Position numbers and translations under genes: made by a program. Below, piece after piece: positions 37,539 through 48,426 of a stretch of 64,000 nucleotides of DNA. The notes under the pieces were generated by a model, which saw nothing but the letters and a program-made list of their open reading frames with translations, searched no databases and was not told the DNA's origin. How positions within the stretch are numbered: the first letter of the stretch is position 1; each line of letters starts with the position of its first letter. The DNA comes from Janthinobacterium sp. CG3 (GTDB lineage: Bacteria; Pseudomonadota; Gammaproteobacteria; Burkholderiales; Burkholderiaceae_D), in assembly GCF_000344615.1 (NCBI RefSeq), contig NZ_KB467824.1, positions 4,367,767 to 4,431,766 on the forward strand. Reading direction: 5' to 3'.

Positions 37539-40500
37539 TTATGCGCCCAACGTCATCAGGCTGGCGTTACCGCCGGCTGCCGTCGTATTCACGCACAGCG
37601 CCCGTTCAGCGACCAGGCGCCACAATGGGATGGCCCCCTCCTGGGTGGTCTCGATCGTGCCCACCAGGGCCCCTGAGCGGCCCGCCAACATGGGTTTGAC
37701 CTCGTTTGCCAGGGCAGGCTCGACCATTACGATCTGGAAATGATCGCCGCAGGTTGCTATCGAGCCTACCCACTGGATGCGATCCTTGACCGCCGCCGGC
37801 AAGTCGACCGGCACCAGCGAAGGCGACGACGACAATATCAGCGCCTTGTTGCCGGTTGCCAGCGCCGCTGCCAACTGGTTCAGCAGCACGCCGAGCGTTT
37901 CCGCCATGCACACCACTTGTCCGCGCTCGACGAAGCTGAGCGTGTTGCGCTCGCCGGTTGGGCCTGGCAAGACCGTGGTGCTGCCATGCAAGGTGGTGCG
38001 AGCGTATTCGTTGGCCAAGTCCGCGACTTGTTGATGGCCGTGGCTTGTGGCCCATACCGTCAAGGCGTCCAGCGCCGGCGTTGCCTGGCGCTGGTGCTGG
38101 GCGGGGGCCGGCGTGCCGCGTTGCAGACGTTTCAAGTAGAGCGGCCCGCCGGCTTTTGGCCCGGTGCCCGATTTGCCTTCGCCGCCGAACGGCTGCACGC
38201 CAACGACGGCGCCGACGATGTTGCGGTTGACGTAGATGTTGCCAACATGCGCGCGGCTGGAGATGAAGTCGATGGTCTCGTCGATGCGCGAATGGATGCC
38301 CAGCGTCAGTCCGAAACCGCTGTTGTTGATTTCTTCAATCAATTGCGGCATTGCCGCGCGCTTGTAGCGGATCACGTGCAGAACCGGGCCGAACACTTCA
38401 TGCGTCAGTTCCGACAGCGACTTGATTTCCAGCACGGTTGGCGCGACGAAGGTGCCGTTCACCGCCGGCAGATCGAGCGAAAAGTGGTCGATGGCGGTGG
38501 CCTTAATTTTGTTGATATGGGCCAGAAGGTTGCGCTGCGCTTCGGTGTCGATGACCGGGCCGATATCGGTGGCCAGGCGGTCCGGGTTGCCAACGCGCAG
38601 TTCGCGCATCGCGCCTTTGAGCATTTTGACGGTCTTGTCGGCAATTTCCTCCTGCAGGAACAGCACGCGCAGGGCCGAGCAGCGTTGGCCGGCGCTGTCG
38701 AAGGCGGACGAGATGGCGTCTTGCACCACTTGCTCCGGCAGGGCCGACGAATCGACGATCAGCGCGTTTTGGCCGCCGGTTTCGGCGATCAGCGGAATGT
38801 CGCAGTTTTCGGCGACCGATCGCTTCGCTAGAGTGCGGTTGATCAACTGCGCCACTTCGGTCGAGCCGGTGAAGATCACGCCTTTGACGCGGGCGTCGGC
38901 GCACAGGCCGGCGCCGACCACTTCGCCGCGGCCGGGCAGGAATTGCAGCGCGCCGCGCGGCACGCCGGCCTGGTGCAGCAGTTCGACGGCGCGGTGGGCG
39001 ATCAGCGGGGTCTGCTCGGCCGGTTTGGCCAGCACCACGTTCCCGGCGGCCAGGGCGGCGCCAATCTGGCCGGTGAAAATCGCCAGCGGGAAATTCCACG
39101 GGCTGATGCAGGTGACCGGACCCAGCGCCAGCGTGTTCGGCACGTCGTGCACTTGCGCCGCGTAGTAGCGCAGGAAGTCGACTGCTTCGCGCACTTCGGC
39201 GATGGCGTTCGGCAGCGATTTGCCGGCTTCGCGGATCGCCAGCGCCATCAATTCCAGGCGGTGCGTTTCAAACAGGTCGGCGGCGCGGTTCAGCGCGGCG
39301 GCGCGCAGCGCCGGCTCGGTGGTTTGCCAATCCATGGCGAAGGCGCTGGCGCTGGCCAGCGCGGCGTCGACGTCGGCGGCGTTGGCTTCGACCACGCTGC
39401 CGACAACGTCGTCGTGGCGGGCCGGGTTGCGCAGGCTTTGCGCCGCCACGTCGGTGCCGATGCTCAATGGCGCGTCGATCAGCGGAGCGGCGTTCCAGTT
39501 GCGCGGCGCGGCCAGCGCGGCGGAGACCTCGCGCAGCACGTCTTCATTGGCCAGGTCGAGGCCGGCCGAGTTCTTGCGCTCGCCGCCGAACATGTCGGTC
39601 GGCAGCACGATGCCGGGATGCGGCACGCCGCCCTGCGCGCGCGCGGCGGCGAACGGGTCGGTGATAAGCGACTCGATGGCGATCTTTTCGTCGACGATCT
39701 GGTTGACGAACGAGGAGTTGGCGCCGTTTTCCAGCAGGCGCCGCACCAGGTAGGCCAGCAGCGTTTCATGCGAGCCGACCGGGGCGTAGATGCGGCAAGG
39801 CTTGTCCAGATTGGCGGCGCCGACGACTTGGTCGTACAGCGTTTCGCCCATGCCGTGCAGGCACTGGAACTCGTAGTCGGTGACGCCGTCCTGTTGCGCC
39901 CAGGTGTAGATGACGGCCAGCGTTTGCGCGTTGTGAGTGGCAAACTGCGGATACAGTAGGCCGTTGGCGCCCAGCAGTTTCTTGGCGCAAACCAAATACG
40001 ACACGTCGGTGTACACTTTGCGGGTGTAGACTGGATAGTCGATCATGCCGTCGACCTGGGCGCGCTTGATTTCGGCGTCCCAATACGCGCCCTTGACCAG
40101 GCGCACCATGAACTTGCGGCCGCTGCGCTTGGCCAGGTCGATCAGGAAATCGATGGCGAACGGGCAGCGCTTTTGATACGCTTGTACGACGAAGCCGATG
40201 CCCTCGAAACCGGCCAGCTCGGGGTCGAAGGCCATCGCCTCCATCAGGTCGAGCGACAATTCGAGGCGGTCGGCTTCTTCGGCGTCGATGTTCAGGCCGA
40301 TGTTGTATTTTTTGGCCAGCAAGACCAGCGTTTTGACGCGCGGCAGCAGTTCTTCCAGTACGCGTGCGCGCTGGGCTCGGCTGTAGCGCGCGTGCAAGGC
40401 CGACAGTTTGACGGAAATGCCGGGGCCTTGTTTGATGCCGCGGCCGTTCGAGGCGCGGCCGATGGCGTGGATCGCGCTTTCATACGAGGCGTAGTAATTG

Positions 40501-41198
40501 GCCGCGTCCGCTTCGGTGAGGGCGGCCTCGCCCAGCATGTCGTAGGAATAGCGGTAGCCGCGCGATTCGTTGTCGCGGCTGTTTTTGATGGCTTCTTCGA
40601 TGGTCTGGCCGGTGACGAACTGGTTGCCGAGCATGCGCATAGCCATGTCGACGCCTTTGCGGATCAGCGGTTCGCCGCCCTTGGTGATGAGTTTCGACAG
40701 GGCCGAGCTGAGGCGGTTTTCGCTGCTGGTGCTAACCAGCTTGCCGGTGATCAGCAAGCCCCAGGTGGCGGCGTTGACGAACAGCGAAGGCGATTCGCCC
40801 AGATGTTTGCGCCAGTCGCCCTTGCTGATCTTGTCGGCGATTAGGCGGTCGGCGGTGGCGCTGTCGGGAATGCGCAACAGGGCTTCGGCCAGGCACATCA
40901 GCGCCACGCCCTCTTCGGAGGACAGCGAGAATTCGTGCATCAGCGCGTCCACGCCGGACGAGCGGGTGCGTTTTTCGCGCACGGCGGCAACCAGCTTGTG
41001 GGCCAGCATCTGGGCTTCCTGGTTGGCGCCGGCGCCTTCCTGTTGCAGTTGGCCGAGCAGCCACTGGACCGCGTCGACCTCGTCGCGCCGGTAGGCGGCG
41101 GTGACGGCGGCGCGCAAAGGGGTCGGGTCACGCAGGATTTCGGCCTGGAGCGCGGCGAACGGGGGGGCGGACGATGCCGGGATGGTGGAAGGATGCAT
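37539..41198 (-). CDS. putA: Bifunctional proline dehydrogenase / L-glutamate gamma-semialdehyde dehydrogenase
   Basis: A 1219-residue enzyme converting proline to glutamate at the inner-membrane face. The FAD-dependent proline dehydrogenase barrel covers roughly residues 190-480 (GPGISVKLSALHARYS, FMVRLVKGAYWDAEIKRAQ), and the NAD-dependent P5C dehydrogenase about 540-1000 (ISPWNFPLAIFTGQ, Glu in IAETGGQNALIV, Cys in SAGQRCSALR, about 838). A C-terminal extension follows. The start MHPSTIPASSAPP at 41198 leaves no room for the ribbon-helix-helix repressor domain of E. coli PutA, so it cannot autoregulate that way; the divergent Lrp gene is the likely regulator. Confidence 0.93.
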   Translation of the reverse strand: MHPSTIPASSAPPFAALQAEILRDPTPLRAAVTAAYRRDEVDAVQWLLGQLQQEGAGANQEAQMLAHKLVAAVREKRTRSSGVDALMHEFSLSSEEGVALMCLAEALLRIPDSATADRLIADKISKGDWRKHLGESPSLFVNAATWGLLITGKLVSTSSENRLSSALSKLITKGGEPLIRKGVDMAMRMLGNQFVTGQTIEEAIKNSRDNESRGYRYSYDMLGEAALTEADAANYYASYESAIHAIGRASNGRGIKQGPGISVKLSALHARYSRAQRARVLEELLPRVKTLVLLAKKYNIGLNIDAEEADRLELSLDLMEAMAFDPELAGFEGIGFVVQAYQKRCPFAIDFLIDLAKRSGRKFMVRLVKGAYWDAEIKRAQVDGMIDYPVYTRKVYTDVSYLVCAKKLLGANGLLYPQFATHNAQTLAVIYTWAQQDGVTDYEFQCLHGMGETLYDQVVGAANLDKPCRIYAPVGSHETLLAYLVRRLLENGANSSFVNQIVDEKIAIESLITDPFAAARAQGGVPHPGIVLPTDMFGGERKNSAGLDLANEDVLREVSAALAAPRNWNAAPLIDAPLSIGTDVAAQSLRNPARHDDVVGSVVEANAADVDAALASASAFAMDWQTTEPALRAAALNRAADLFETHRLELMALAIREAGKSLPNAIAEVREAVDFLRYYAAQVHDVPNTLALGPVTCISPWNFPLAIFTGQIGAALAAGNVVLAKPAEQTPLIAHRAVELLHQAGVPRGALQFLPGRGEVVGAGLCADARVKGVIFTGSTEVAQLINRTLAKRSVAENCDIPLIAETGGQNALIVDSSALPEQVVQDAISSAFDSAGQRCSALRVLFLQEEIADKTVKMLKGAMRELRVGNPDRLATDIGPVIDTEAQRNLLAHINKIKATAIDHFSLDLPAVNGTFVAPTVLEIKSLSELTHEVFGPVLHVIRYKRAAMPQLIEEINNSGFGLTLGIHSRIDETIDFISSRAHVGNIYVNRNIVGAVVGVQPFGGEGKSGTGPKAGGPLYLKRLQRGTPAPAQHQRQATPALDALTVWATSHGHQQVADLANEYARTTLHGSTTVLPGPTGERNTLSFVERGQVVCMAETLGVLLNQLAAALATGNKALILSSSPSLVPVDLPAAVKDRIQWVGSIATCGDHFQIVMVEPALANEVKPMLAGRSGALVGTIETTQEGAIPLWRLVAERALCVNTTAAGGNASLMTLGA

Positions 41199-41407
41199 GG
41201 AAGGCTCTTTTAGAAAATAATCACTATGAAACACGCAGCAAAACACGCTGGTCGACGGCGGACTGGAGGCGAATTTGGCTGACCGGAAGATGATGCGATT
41301 GTAAGGCGAATTCTCATGGATTAATTCTGGTAATACACAGTACTAGCCATAGATTGTTTTTAATGCGACAATTAAACCAAATAATATTTATTTGGGGACT
41401 GTGGCTT

Positions 41408-41863
41408 ATGTTGGACAAGATTAGTAAGAAAATACTGATGGAATTGCAGAGCGACGGCCGTATCAGCAACGTCGAATTGGCGGCTCGGGTGAACCTGTCG
41501 CCGGCCGCTTGCCTGGAGCGCGTACGCAAGTTGCACGAGTCGGGCTACATCATGGGTTACACCGCCCAGCTCAACCCGCAGTTGCTGGACGTGTCCCTGC
41601 TGGTGTTCATCGAAGTGGTGCTGGACCGCACCACGCCGGAAGTGTTCGACGCCTTCAAGCATAGCGTACAAATCATCCCGGAAGTGCTGGAATGCCACAT
41701 GGTTGCCGGCGGTTTCGACTATTTAGTCAAGGCGCGCGTGAAGGACATGGCCGCCTACCGCGAATTCCTGGGCAAAACGCTGCTGCAGAAGGGGGTGCGC
41801 GAAACCCACACCTACGCGGTGATGGAAGAAGTCAAGAACACCACCAAGCTGCCTATTAAGTAA
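41408..41863 (+). CDS. Lrp/AsnC-family regulator, probable proline-utilisation activator
   Basis: A 151-residue protein: N-terminal HTH (LDKISKKILMELQSDGRISNVELAARVNLSPAACLERVRKLHESGYI) and C-terminal RAM/effector domain (VLECHMVAGGFDYLVKARVKDMAAYREFL). It is close to the Lrp type known to activate proline catabolism (PutR/BkdR-like). It is transcribed divergently from putA; the 209-base AT-rich intergenic region (41199-41407) should hold both promoters. The ATG at 41408 fits the HTH start; upstream in-frame codons are AT-rich leader. Confidence 0.88.
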   Translation: MLDKISKKILMELQSDGRISNVELAARVNLSPAACLERVRKLHESGYIMGYTAQLNPQLLDVSLLVFIEVVLDRTTPEVFDAFKHSVQIIPEVLECHMVAGGFDYLVKARVKDMAAYREFLGKTLLQKGVRETHTYAVMEEVKNTTKLPIK

Positions 41864-41980
41864 GGCGGCGCGCCGCCGGGATTTTCCCACCCACAACAAG
41901 AAATTTTCACAGCCACTGACGGGCGACGACGCGGTCGACACTTAACTCGGCGGCACGTGGATCGCCCGGAGTCGTCGGGT

Positions 41981-42961
41981 TCAGTCGATGTCGTTTTTGG
42001 CGGCGATGCCGCCGCCGGACGCCGTGGCGCTGCGCAAGGTCACGGTGTTCATGCCTTCGAGGTGGCTGCGCAGCCATTTGTGCGCCGGGCTGCGGGCGTC
42101 GCGCTCATGCCAGAGCATGTCGAGGTGGACCGCCGGCAGCGGGAACGGCAGTTCCTTGTAGATCAGCGCCTCGGTCATGCCGGTCGAGGCGATCAGGTGG
42201 CGCGGCAGCACCGTCAGCAGGTCGGAGTTCGCCACCACCCTGCCGGCGGTAAAGAATTGGTTGACGGTCAGCAGGATGCGCCGCTCGCGGTGGATTTGCG
42301 CCAGCGCCTCGTCGACCAGGCCGTGCGCGCGCCCCGAAAAGCTCACCAGCAGGTGGTTGGCCGTGCAGTAGTTGTCCAAAGTCAGTTCGACTTTGGCCAG
42401 CGGGTGCTGGCGCCGCATCACGCAGACGTAGTGGCCGGAGTACAGCCGCTCGTGGCGGATCGGCGAGCCGGTTTCGCTCGACAGCTGCGCCGCCACGCCC
42501 GGGAAGAAGCCGACCGCCAGGTCGATGTCGCCGCGCAGCAGCATCGGCCGCGGCTCGCGCGTGGTCAACGGCACCATGCGCACGTTGACGCCCGGCGCCT
42601 CGCTCTCGATCGAGCGCATCAGCGACGGTAGCCAGAACGCCGCAGTGGCGTCGGCCATCGCCATGCGGAACGTGGCATGGGTTTTCGAGACGTCGAAGGT
42701 TTCCGGCGTCACCGCCGCCTCCAGGCTGGCCAGCGCCGAGCGCACCGCCGGCCACAGCGCTTCGGCCCGCGGCGTCGGCTTGACGCCGTAGGCGGTGCGG
42801 ATCAGCAATTCGTCGCCCAGGCTTTCGCGCAGGCGTTTGATGGCGTTCGATACGGCCGGTTGCGTCATCGCCAGGTGGCCAGCGGCGCGCGTCAGGTTTT
42901 GTTCTGTCATGACGGCGTCGAAGACGCGCAGCAAGTTCAAATCCAGCGTCAGAAAGCTCAT
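41981..42961 (-). CDS. LysR-family transcriptional regulator
   Basis: A 326-residue LTTR. The N-terminal HTH (LDLNLLRVFDAVMTEQNLTRAAGHLAMTQPAVSNAIKRLRESLGDELLIRT) resembles NodD/LinR-type regulators, followed by a periplasmic-binding-like effector domain. The divergent side holds only a small membrane-protein gene, so no target is evident. The C-terminal tail (SGGGIAAKNDID) is unusual but open. Confidence 0.88.
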   Translation of the reverse strand: MSFLTLDLNLLRVFDAVMTEQNLTRAAGHLAMTQPAVSNAIKRLRESLGDELLIRTAYGVKPTPRAEALWPAVRSALASLEAAVTPETFDVSKTHATFRMAMADATAAFWLPSLMRSIESEAPGVNVRMVPLTTREPRPMLLRGDIDLAVGFFPGVAAQLSSETGSPIRHERLYSGHYVCVMRRQHPLAKVELTLDNYCTANHLLVSFSGRAHGLVDEALAQIHRERRILLTVNQFFTAGRVVANSDLLTVLPRHLIASTGMTEALIYKELPFPLPAVHLDMLWHERDARSPAHKWLRSHLEGMNTVTLRSATASGGGIAAKNDID

Positions 42962-43149
42962 GGTGGCCTAATTGTTTTCTTAAAAATATGAGTTAATTGG
43001 TAATGAGATATTCATGGCGCGCTGCCAGCGATGGAAATATGGCGCTCTACATTCATGATACATATAATTGGTATCAGAAAATGAAATTGGCTGTATATGT
43101 TGCACTGCACTATAGTAACTCATCAATTTCTATAATGCACTGGAACATC

Positions 43150-43455
43150 ATGTCTACCGTCCTCTCCGCCGTCCCAACCGCCCTCGCCGCGGTCCTGGAT
43201 ATTTCGCTGTTGAGCGCACTGCACATCGTCTTGAGCGCGGTTGCCGCGGCCGCCCTGCTGGCGTTGTTCAAACCGCTGCTGCTGGGCGTGGCGCGCGCGC
43301 TGCTGCTGGTGGTGAAACCCAAGATGAGCAAGGAGCAACGCCTGGCCGCGCGCCAGATGCGCGACGCGATGATGCTCAACCGCATGCTCAACGCGATGGA
43401 CGGTTCGGCCCCCAGCCACGCCGCCGAACTGCGCGCGCTGGCGTCGCGCGCCTAA
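43150..43455 (+). CDS. Small membrane protein of unknown function
   Basis: A 101-residue protein with a hydrophobic N-terminal two-thirds (LLSALHIVLSAVAAAALLALFKPLLLGVARALLLVV) and a basic, Met-rich C-terminus (KPKMSKEQRLAARQMRDAMMLNRML). ATG 43150 is the likeliest start; ATG 43138 is an alternative. I recognise no family. It lies between a divergent LysR gene and a convergent gene. Confidence 0.5.
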   Translation: MSTVLSAVPTALAAVLDISLLSALHIVLSAVAAAALLALFKPLLLGVARALLLVVKPKMSKEQRLAARQMRDAMMLNRMLNAMDGSAPSHAAELRALASRA

Positions 43456-43481
43456 GCCTGGCAGCGCCGCCGCTGCGCGTC

Positions 43482-44081
43482 TCAGCGCGGCGCGCCCAGC
43501 AATTCGGGCTTGAGCAAGAAGTCCACCGGCTTCTCGCCGATCCAGATCTTCAATACCGCGTTATAAAACGCCTGGTCCAGCATCACTTCCCCGATCTTCC
43601 TGCCGTTCAACTGGCATTGCGTGCCGATGCTGGGAATCCAGTCCAGCGCCAGCACATCGCCCTTTTTCAGGCCCGGCAGCAAAGCGAACATTTGTCCGAA
43701 CTGCATGGTCTGGGTCAGGATTTTGCTTTTGTCGACCTTGTCGGAGTTGTTGTTCAGCCCCTTCATGAAGGCCTGCCCAAGCTCGTCCGAGCTGACATCG
43801 CGCATCATCACCAGCTGCACCCGGCGCGGGCCGGACAGGGCGAGGATTTCGGCGACGGTGTTTTTCTTTTCCGGCAGATAAAGGCCGGCCGCATAGACCT
43901 TGAAGATCGCCTTGTAGCGCACGCCCGCGCCGTTCAGCTTTAATTCCCTGTTCGCAATGATGACGGTGTCGTCCAGCTTGACGCCGCCGACCTCGAACGC
44001 CCGCGCGCCTTGGCTGAACGCGGCGGCCAGGCAGGCGGCGGCCAGCAGGCGCTTGACGCTGTTCTTATTTCTGACAATCAT
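43482..44081 (-). CDS. Chalcone isomerase-like periplasmic protein
   Basis: A 199-residue protein with a signal peptide (residues 1-26, ending ARA) and the core of the bacterial chalcone-isomerase-like family: FEVGGVKLDDTVIIANRELKLNGAGVRYKAIFKVYAAGLYLPEKK and RRVQLVMMRDVSSDELGQAFMKGLNNN. These proteins are exported and of unknown function in bacteria; true isomerase activity is not implied. GGAGACCTA precedes the ATG at 44081, so longer in-frame starts are rejected. Confidence 0.85.
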   Translation of the reverse strand: MIVRNKNSVKRLLAAACLAAAFSQGARAFEVGGVKLDDTVIIANRELKLNGAGVRYKAIFKVYAAGLYLPEKKNTVAEILALSGPRRVQLVMMRDVSSDELGQAFMKGLNNNSDKVDKSKILTQTMQFGQMFALLPGLKKGDVLALDWIPSIGTQCQLNGRKIGEVMLDQAFYNAVLKIWIGEKPVDFLLKPELLGAPR

Positions 44082-44234
44082 TAGGTCTCCACGGGGGATC
44101 GGGTTTGCACGGCGTATCGGCAAGCAGTGTAAAACAGTTGGCGTGCGCCGTCGCCGCTTATTTGATGCGGGCCGCGGGGACGGGAGGGGACATTTTGTAT
44201 GCCGGGGAAGCGGGAAAAAAACGCAGGCGCAGAG

Positions 44235-44290
44235 CCGGGGCCAGACCTTCAAGTCCGACCCCGGGGTTACGCCGCTGGTTTTGATTACTC
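44235..44290. repeat. Interspersed palindromic repeat, copy D
   Basis: The core GGGGCCAGAC-CTTCAA-GTCCGACCCC is followed by GGGTTACGCCGCTGGTTTTGAT. It sits 3' of the ferredoxin gene, so it may also act in its transcript end. Confidence 0.75.
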
Positions 44291-44312
44291 CAACGACGCC
44301 CTTGCTCTGGTT

Positions 44313-45083
<771 letters not shown>

Positions 45084-45159
45084 CTAGAGATGCACCTATA
45101 TAGAACGCGCATTATGCCTGAAAAACAGGCGGCCCCTTGATACCGGGGCCGCCACCTGG

Positions 45160-45831
45160 CTATTCCGCGGCGTTTTCGCCGGTTGGCGCCGGTTTGTTGT
45201 AAGTTAGCAAATGATAGAAGACGGTGCCGGCTTTATCGGCGCGGATGACATTCCAGCAGGCCATCCAGTCCGGTCGCGCCGGCCCGGCCGGATCGTCGAA
45301 GCTCAGCGGCAGGCCGGACTCGGCGTAGACCAGGCCGCCGTCCTTGAGCAGCGCGGCGCACAGTGGCAGCGTGCGGGCTAGGAAATCCTGCTGGTACGGC
45401 GGGTCGAGGAAGATCAGGTCGAAGCGCTGGCCGCGCGCGGCCATGCTTTGGGCCGTCAGCAAGGCGTCGCCGCGCAGCAGTTGCACCTGGTCGGCGCGCA
45501 GCTTGGTTTTGATGTCGTCGAGCTGGCGGATCACCGGGCTGTGGGCGTCGACCATCGTCACCGACTGGGCGCCGCGGCTGGCCGCCTCGAAGCCGAGCGC
45601 GCCGCTGCCGGCGAACAGGTCGAGGCACTGGGCGCCGGCCCAGTTGCCGTCGCGCAGGTGGTTAATCCAGTTGAACACCGTCTCGCGCACCCGGTCCGGG
45701 GTCGGCCGCAGGCCCAGCGCGTCCAGCACCGGCAGCACCGAGCGTTTCCAGGTGCCGCCGATGATGCGGACCTGGTTCGAGTGTGGCGGCCGGTGGACCG
45801 GGACTTTGGCGGGTTTTTTTGGCTTTTGCAT
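45160..45831 (-). CDS. rsmD: 16S rRNA (guanine(966)-N2)-methyltransferase
   Basis: A 223-residue methyltransferase for m2G966. VRIIGGTWKRSVLPV, LRPTPDRVRETVFNWI, the SAM loop CLDLFAGSGALGFEAASRG and the catalytic DPPY motif (LIFLDPPYQQDF) are diagnostic. A lysine/proline-rich N-terminal tail precedes the domain. It is the first gene of rsmD-coaD-fdx. The next 187 bases (45832-46018) hold no gene. Confidence 0.95.
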   Translation of the reverse strand: MQKPKKPAKVPVHRPPHSNQVRIIGGTWKRSVLPVLDALGLRPTPDRVRETVFNWINHLRDGNWAGAQCLDLFAGSGALGFEAASRGAQSVTMVDAHSPVIRQLDDIKTKLRADQVQLLRGDALLTAQSMAARGQRFDLIFLDPPYQQDFLARTLPLCAALLKDGGLVYAESGLPLSFDDPAGPARPDWMACWNVIRADKAGTVFYHLLTYNKPAPTGENAAE

Positions 45832-46018
45832 GGGGCGGCGGGAGTGATTCAGTGTCGGCCACTATAGCATATGGGGGTGGCCGGCCCGGGCGTGGGCGGC
45901 CGGGCCGGCGCCGCCGGCGGCACCAGCACAAGCGGCGGCGACCGCAGATCGGGTTAGCGGAGCGTAAGCCGACAAGCGCCGCCACCGGCAAACGACGCCC
46001 GCCGGCGGCTTGCAGCGT

Positions 46019-46912
46019 TCAGCGCGCTTCCGCCGCCAGTGAGTTGAAGTCGTCGATCCAGCCCTGCATGCGCTTGACGGCGTGGGCTTTCTGGGTTGGC
46101 GTCGCTGTCTTGATCACCGTCAGCACCAGCCGCGCCGTGCCTTCGTTGTAGGCGTCGAAAAACGCTTTCTGCTCGGAATGCTCCATGCGCTCGAAGCTTT
46201 CCACGATCAACTTGTGGATCAGCGCCACCGTCGCTTCCTTGCCCAATTTTTCGCGCTGCACCTTTTGCGCCAAGCCGATAATGCTGCGCTGGCGCCGCAA
46301 ACGCTCCTCGAACCACAGTTCGTTGTTGAGCGGGCGCGCGTCGGAGGCCTGGCGTATCAACTCCTCCTGTTCCCGGCTGAAGCTGCCAAACCACAGCTCG
46401 AACTGCTCCATCGACTTTTGATAGCGGAACTTCTGCCGCTTCGCGGCGTCGCCGCGCAGATACTTCTTGCGGTAGTCTTCGTTGTTCTTGGTAAACTTCT
46501 TTTCCATTTGGGCGATTTGCTCGGGGCGCAGCGAGCGCGCCAAGTCGGCCAGGTCGGGTTCGGCCTTGACGATCACTGCCTGGGCGCGGGTCTTGATGTC
46601 GGCGTAAGTGGCCAGCAAATCGGCCTGGGTCGGATTGCTCTGCAATTGGCGCTGGGCGTTCGTCAATACCTGGACGTAATCCTTCAGCTGGGTCTGGCGA
46701 TGCCAATGGAACATCTTGTCGATGTCCTTCTGGACCCAGCCCTTTTGGTCGGATTCGAGGTCGACGTAGGCGTTGAGCCACCAGTAAAGGAGGGTGTCGC
46801 CGTTGTTGTAGCTGAGCCGCAGAGAGCTGCAGCCGGCCAACAACACGAGTAGCAAAACCAGCAGGCACTGTTGCAGCCGGCCGCCGCGGAAGGGCGTGTT
46901 AAAATTTTTCAT
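46019..46912 (-). CDS. DUF6279-family lipoprotein
   Basis: A 297-residue lipoprotein. The signal ends in the lipobox LLAGC (Cys about residue 28), followed by SSLRLSYNNGDTLLYWWLNAYVDLESDQKGWVQKDIDKMFHWHR, the hallmark start of DUF6279 proteins. The rest is helical and highly charged. Function unknown; the second residue after Cys is Ser, so outer-membrane sorting is expected. It is divergent from glmU with only 26 bases between start codons. Confidence 0.85.
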   Translation of the reverse strand: MKNFNTPFRGGRLQQCLLVLLLVLLAGCSSLRLSYNNGDTLLYWWLNAYVDLESDQKGWVQKDIDKMFHWHRQTQLKDYVQVLTNAQRQLQSNPTQADLLATYADIKTRAQAVIVKAEPDLADLARSLRPEQIAQMEKKFTKNNEDYRKKYLRGDAAKRQKFRYQKSMEQFELWFGSFSREQEELIRQASDARPLNNELWFEERLRRQRSIIGLAQKVQREKLGKEATVALIHKLIVESFERMEHSEQKAFFDAYNEGTARLVLTVIKTATPTQKAHAVKRMQGWIDDFNSLAAEAR

Positions 46913-46938
46913 ATTCTTAACTTATTAATTCCACGCCT

Positions 46939-48315
46939 ATGAATGTTGTCATCCTCGCCGCCGGCATGGGAAAGCGTATGCAATCGGCGCTGCCCAAAGT
47001 ATTACATCCTCTGGCTGGCAAGCCACTGCTGTCGCACGTGATCGACACGGCGCGCAGCCTGGCGCCTTCCCGATTATGCGTTATTTACGGACATGGCGGC
47101 GCAGCCGTGCTGAACTTGCTTGAAAAGCAAAGCGAGGGCCAGGCCACGCCCATCGGCGCCGCCTTGCAAGAGCAGCAACTTGGCACCGGCCACGCCGTCA
47201 TGCAGGCGCTGCCCGCGCTGGACGACAACGCCGCCACCCTGATCCTGTACGGCGACGTGCCGCTGACCAGCGCCGCCTCGCTGCAACGCCTGGTCGACGC
47301 GGCCGGCGCCGACAAGCTGGCGATCCTGACCGTGGTGCAGGCCGACCCGTTCGGCCTGGGCCGCATCGTCCGCGAAAACGACGCGATCGTTCGCATCGTC
47401 GAGGAAAAAGACGCCACCGACGCCGAGCGGGCGATCGGCGAAATCAACAGCGGCATCATGGTCGCGCCGACCGCGCACCTGAAGCGCTGGCTGGCCGGCC
47501 TGTCGAACCAGAACGCGCAGGGCGAGTATTACCTGACCGACATCGTGGCCCAGGCCGTGGCCGACGGCGTGGCGGTGGTGTCGGCGCAGCCGGCGGCGGA
47601 GTGGGAAGTGGCGGGCGTGAACAGCAAGGTGCAACTGGCCCAGCTGGAACGCATCCACCAGGGCAACATCGCCCGCGCGCTGCTGGAACAGGGCGTGACG
47701 CTGCTGGACCCGGCCCGCATTGACGTGCGCGGCGAGCTGATCTGCGGACGCGACGTCAGCATCGACGTCGGCTGCGTGTTCGAGGGCCGCGTCGTACTGG
47801 CCGACGGCGTCACGGTCGGCGCGCACAACGTGATCGTCAACGCCAGCATCGCCGCCGGCGCCCAGATCAAGCCGTTCTGCCACATCGAGGACGCCGTCGT
47901 TGGCGCCGCCTCGGTGATCGGGCCGTACGCGCGCCTGCGCCCCGGCACGGTGTTGGCCGAGGACGTCCACGTCGGCAATTTCGTGGAAATCAAAAACAGC
48001 CAGATCGACGCCCACAGCAAGGCCAACCACTTGGCTTACATCGGCGACGCCACAGTTGGTTCGCGCGTCAACATCGGCGCCGGCACCATCACCTGCAATT
48101 ACGACGGCGCCAACAAGTTCCGCACCGTCATCGAGGACGACGCCTTCATCGGCAGCGACAGCCAGCTGGTCGCCCCTGTCACCGTGGGCAAGGGCGCGAC
48201 GCTGGGCGCCGGCACCACGCTGTCGAAGGACGCGCCGGCGGGCAAGCTGACGATCTCGCGCACCCGCCAGGTGACGATCGACGGCTGGCTGCGTCCGGTC
48301 AAGATCAAAAAGTAA
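46939..48315 (+). CDS. glmU: Bifunctional GlmU (GlcNAc-1-P uridyltransferase / GlcN-1-P acetyltransferase)
   Basis: A 458-residue enzyme making UDP-GlcNAc for peptidoglycan and LPS. The N-terminal nucleotidyltransferase ([26 protein letters not shown]) covers about residues 1-228, and the C-terminal left-handed beta-helix has repeated hexapeptides; [33 protein letters not shown] holds the acetyltransferase active site. The next-but-one gene rightward is glmS, which feeds the same pathway, separated by the DnaA-box array and an Lrp gene. Confidence 0.96.
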   Translation: MNVVILAAGMGKRMQSALPKVLHPLAGKPLLSHVIDTARSLAPSRLCVIYGHGGAAVLNLLEKQSEGQATPIGAALQEQQLGTGHAVMQALPALDDNAATLILYGDVPLTSAASLQRLVDAAGADKLAILTVVQADPFGLGRIVRENDAIVRIVEEKDATDAERAIGEINSGIMVAPTAHLKRWLAGLSNQNAQGEYYLTDIVAQAVADGVAVVSAQPAAEWEVAGVNSKVQLAQLERIHQGNIARALLEQGVTLLDPARIDVRGELICGRDVSIDVGCVFEGRVVLADGVTVGAHNVIVNASIAAGAQIKPFCHIEDAVVGAASVIGPYARLRPGTVLAEDVHVGNFVEIKNSQIDAHSKANHLAYIGDATVGSRVNIGAGTITCNYDGANKFRTVIEDDAFIGSDSQLVAPVTVGKGATLGAGTTLSKDAPAGKLTISRTRQVTIDGWLRPVKIKK

Positions 48316-48353
48316 TCGCTCGATTACGATCCCGCAGCAAGCGCCGCTGCGCA

Positions 48354-48373
48354 GGCAAGCCGCCCGGCTTGCC
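48354..48373 (+). terminator. Likely terminator after glmU
   Basis: GGCAAGCC (48354-48361) and GGCTTGCC (48366-48373) form an 8-bp stem with a 4-base loop; the tail is TGTTCTT, a weak T run. Confidence 0.55.
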
Positions 48374-48426
48374 TGTTCTTGCCGCCGTTGCCAGCTGGCA
48401 GCGGCACACCCTCCTCCGCGTATTTC

